Below, in pieces: positions 57,739 to 59,589 of a stretch of DNA of 59,589 nt. The stretch lies in the NCBI RefSeq assembly GCF_000739775.1, contig NZ_BBJH01000044.1:1-59589 (forward strand), read 5' to 3'. Source of the stretch: Paraburkholderia heleia NBRC 101817 (lineage in GTDB: Bacteria > Pseudomonadota > Gammaproteobacteria > Burkholderiales > Burkholderiaceae). The stretch's first letter is position 1; each line of letters starts with the position of its first letter. The notes beneath the pieces are model-generated. The model did not search any database and was not told where the DNA came from. It was given only the letters and a program-made list of their open reading frames with translations. Made by a program: the position numbers and the translations under genes.

Positions 57739-57773
57739 TTTTCGTGTGCGAACCCTTTTATCGCTCACGAAAA
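57739..57773 (+). repeat. 13-bp hairpin immediately upstream of nrdB
   Basis: TTTTCGTGTGCGA (57739-57751) pairs with TCGCTCACGAAAA (57761-57773) with one mismatch and a 9-base loop. It ends 36 bases before the nrdB ATG, so it sits in the translation-initiation leader. Confidence 0.7.
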
Positions 57774-57809
57774 GATGGTACAAACCGATCTAAATTGATG
57801 GTGACATTT

Positions 57810-59033
57810 ATGCTCAACTGGGATGACGAGATCACGGCCGTAACTCCGTCGAGCGGTGCGCAGCAAAACGCAATGCGCAACCCCGCGGGTCAGGCTGTCC
57901 AGGCTGCCGAGGTGCAGTTTGGTCTGCGTTCCGCTCCTCAGGCTTCCACGGCGACCAACATCTTCGCCAGCGACTTCGCCGTCGCCCCGCCGCCGCAAGC
58001 GCCGGTCTCGACCGAAGCGCGCGTGAATGTCGCCGACAAGCGCATCATCAACGGCCAGACCGACGTGAATCAGTTGGTCCCGTTCAAGTACAAGTGGGCT
58101 TGGGAAAAATACCTGGCGGGCTGTGCGAACCACTGGATGCCGCAGGAAATCAACATGTCCCGCGACATCGCCCTGTGGAAGGACCCGAACGGTCTGACCG
58201 AGGACGAGCGCCGCATCGTCAAGCGCAACCTCGGCTTCTTCGTGACCGCCGACTCGCTCGCCGCGAACAACATCGTGCTCGGCACCTACCGGCACATCAC
58301 GGCGCCCGAATGCCGCCAGTTCCTGCTGCGCCAGGCGTTCGAAGAGGCGATCCACACGCACGCCTACCAGTACATCGTCGAGTCGCTGGGTCTGGACGAA
58401 GGCGAGATCTTCAACGCGTACCACGAGGTCAAGTCGATCCGCGACAAGGACGAGTTCCTGATCCCGTTCATCCATACGCTGACCGATCCGTCGTTCAAGA
58501 CCGGCACGCTCGAAGCCGACCAGAGCCTGCTCAAGTCGCTCATTGTGTTCGCCTGCATCATGGAAGGCCTGTTCTTCTATGTCGGCTTCACGCAGATTCT
58601 CGCGCTCGGCCGCCAGAACAAGATGACCGGCGCAGCGGAGCAATACCAGTACATCCTGCGTGACGAGTCGATGCACTGCAACTTCGGCATCGACCTCATC
58701 AACCAGATCAAGCTTGAAAACCCGCACCTGTGGACCCCTGCGTTCCGTGCGGAGATCACCGAACTGTTCAGGCATGCGGTCGACCTCGAGTACCGCTACG
58801 CCGAGGACACCATGCCTCGCGGCGTGCTCGGTCTGAACGCATCGATGTTCAAGAGCTATCTGCGCTTCATCTGCAACCGCCGTTGCCAGCAGATCGGTCT
58901 CGATCAGCTGTTCCCGAACGAAGAGAATCCGTTCCCGTGGATGAGCGAGATGATCGACTTGAAGAAGGAACGCAACTTCTTCGAGACGCGCGTGATCGAA
59001 TATCAGACGGGCGGTGCGCTGTCCTGGGAGTGA
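57810..59033 (+). CDS. nrdB: Ribonucleoside-diphosphate reductase beta subunit, class Ia
   Basis: Radical-generating subunit partnering NrdA. I start at ATG 57810 (MLNWDDEITA), although only a weak GGTGA precedes it; ATG 57798 is possible. The 407-residue product keeps all diiron ligands (Asp148, Glu179, His182, Glu252, Glu286, His289) and the radical tyrosine Tyr186 in IHTHAYQY, so it is a tyrosyl-radical class Ia enzyme. The first ~75 residues are a Gln/Ala/Pro-rich, probably flexible extension. It is separated from nrdA by 554 bases. Confidence 0.96.
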   Translation: MLNWDDEITAVTPSSGAQQNAMRNPAGQAVQAAEVQFGLRSAPQASTATNIFASDFAVAPPPQAPVSTEARVNVADKRIINGQTDVNQLVPFKYKWAWEKYLAGCANHWMPQEINMSRDIALWKDPNGLTEDERRIVKRNLGFFVTADSLAANNIVLGTYRHITAPECRQFLLRQAFEEAIHTHAYQYIVESLGLDEGEIFNAYHEVKSIRDKDEFLIPFIHTLTDPSFKTGTLEADQSLLKSLIVFACIMEGLFFYVGFTQILALGRQNKMTGAAEQYQYILRDESMHCNFGIDLINQIKLENPHLWTPAFRAEITELFRHAVDLEYRYAEDTMPRGVLGLNASMFKSYLRFICNRRCQQIGLDQLFPNEENPFPWMSEMIDLKKERNFFETRVIEYQTGGALSWE

Positions 59034-59481
59034 CCTGGGCGCACTGCGGTGCAAGTCTTTTGGGGTTGCCGCGAGGCGCCGTGCAGGCGCTTCGACCGGC
59101 ATGATGATTAGGAGCAGGAACGCCTGATGCAAAGCATGCCCGGAGCCAGGTTGGCTCACCGACGTGACAGGCACTTTGCAAACCCTTCAGAGGGATGGGC
59201 AAACTTCCCCCCGGAAAAGCGCGCAGGCTTCGCGTGTCGTGAGGCCGCCGCTTTCAACGAACGTTGCCCGGTGTCGGTAGCCGACGCCGGAATGACCTGG
59301 CGCGCTGTGCCTCGTGGCACGGCGCGCCTTACCGCATTCATTAGCGTAAGCGCGCGGGATCAGCGTACGCCGATGAATAGCCCGCTTCGCAGCGTGCGCC
59401 GTGAGAAGCGTTCGCGGGAAGCGGGTTTTGACGAAGGGTGTAGTTTGAACTGACTCTCATCTGAACCTGAAGGAGAAAAAA
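59034..59481 (+). other. nrdB-histone H1-like intergenic region
   Basis: 448 bases. It holds a very stable hairpin (59299-59328). TTGACG at 59428-59433 could be a -35 but has no good partner. An open frame of 108 codons (59127-59453) lacks a convincing ribosome site and family sequence, so I do not call it. Confidence 0.5.
59299..59328. repeat. 13-bp hairpin between nrdB and the histone-like gene
   Basis: GGCGCGCTGTGCC (59299-59311), loop TCGT, GGCACGGCGCGCC (59316-59328): a 13-bp stem with one G-U pair. TTACC follows rather than a T tract. It may be a factor-assisted terminator for nrdB. Confidence 0.6.
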
Positions 59482-59589
59482 ATGGCTACTGCCAAGAAGA
59501 AACCGGCGGCGAAGAAGGCCGCAGTGAAGAAGGTTGCAGCGAAGAAGGCCGCTCCGGCGAAGAAGGCCGCTGCGAAGAAGGTCGCGGTC
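59482..59589 (+). CDS. Histone H1-like lysine/alanine-rich DNA-binding protein, 5' part
   Basis: Only the first 36 codons are inside the window. A perfect AAGGAG site precedes ATG 59482. The visible residues begin MATAKKKPAAKKAAVKKVAA and continue as KKAA/AKK repeats, with almost only Ala, Lys, Val and Pro. This composition matches the C-terminal-tail-like histone H1 homologues (HctB/AlgP type) of betaproteobacteria, which bind DNA without sequence specificity. The length and C-terminus cannot be seen, and copy number of such repeats is often variable. Confidence 0.85.
   Translation, partial: MATAKKKPAAKKAAVKKVAAKKAAPAKKAAAKKVAV

Larger units (their letters stand above)
57256..57809 (+). other. 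nrdA-nrdB intergenic region, rich in inverted repeats
   Basis: 554 bases with no supported gene between two subunits of one enzyme. Inverted repeats lie at 57265-57303, 57368-57386, 57631-57669, 57692-57706 and 57739-57773. None has a T tract. I see no good sigma70 pair, so whether nrdB has its own promoter is open. Confidence 0.6.

Noticed and set aside
59127..59453. 108-codon open frame between nrdB and the histone-like gene
   Set aside because: Weak ribosome site with long spacing, no domain, and the same stretch is open on both strands because of the hairpin palindrome.

Overview
This window is a gene-dense, high-GC chromosomal segment of a betaproteobacterium. It is most likely Burkholderiaceae (Burkholderia, Paraburkholderia or Caballeronia). 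The reasons are the complete mra/dcw cell-wall and division cluster followed by a peroxiredoxin, lpxC, a DUF721 gene, secA, argJ, a DUF815 ATPase and mutT; the pilBCD-coaE-zapD-yacG run; the rplU-rpmA-obg-proB run; a Burkholderia-type porin; and the nrdA-nrdB-histone H1-like order. I see no prophage, insertion sequence, CRISPR array, integrase or block of aberrant base composition. This is core genome.

Layout. Bases 1-7.6 kb hold single-gene units: an M20 amidohydrolase (-), a molybdopterin oxidoreductase (+), an acyl-CoA synthetase (+), a porin (-) and coq7 (+). Bases 7.9-25.5 kb are one long co-directional dcw cluster: mraZ-rsmH-ftsL-ftsI-murE-murF-mraY-murD-ftsW-murG-murC-ddlB-ftsQ-ftsA-ftsZ. 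It contains eight 4-base stop/start overlaps and is headed by a sigma70-type promoter with four 10-bp-phased MraZ-type boxes. Bases 25.8-33.9 kb carry a peroxiredoxin, lpxC, a DUF721 gene (-), secA, argJ, a DUF815 ATPase and mutT. Bases 34.0-40.9 kb on the minus strand carry yacG, zapD, coaE, pilD, pilC, pilB, a CorC/HlyC-type protein and tRNA-Pro(CGG). Bases 41-53.7 kb carry ispB (-), rplU-rpmA, obg, proB, a CNP1-like lipoprotein (-), rppH (-), proS, a MarC-family protein, a hypoxanthine phosphoribosyltransferase (-), ffh (-), a YpjD-like membrane protein, a PP0621-like zinc-ribbon protein and ampD. Bases 53.7-59.6 kb carry the class Ia ribonucleotide reductase genes nrdA and nrdB, with unusually long, structured non-coding regions, and the start of a lysine/alanine-rich histone H1-like gene cut by the window edge.

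How the genes work together. Most of the window builds the envelope and divides the cell: UDP-MurNAc-pentapeptide synthesis (murC/D/E/F, ddlB), lipid I and II (mraY, murG), septal synthesis (ftsI, ftsW, ftsL, ftsQ), the Z-ring (ftsZ, ftsA, zapD), lipid A commitment (lpxC), export (secA, ffh) and peptidoglycan recycling (ampD). DNA precursor supply (nrdAB) and ribosome and tRNA genes make up most of the rest.

Hunt result. I did not find a convincing undescribed system. The best leads are regulatory and architectural. They are the phased MraZ box array on the mra promoter; a pair of NrdR-type boxes 31 bp apart overlapping the nrdA -10; the 554-bp nrdA-nrdB spacer, rich in inverted repeats; tandem ATP-cones in NrdA with the second lacking the usual basic signature; a basic insertion in MurD; and hairpins in the rplU and coq7 leaders. 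Promoter, hairpin and box calls were made by eye and are not scored. Family assignments rest on motif and gene-order recognition without database searches.
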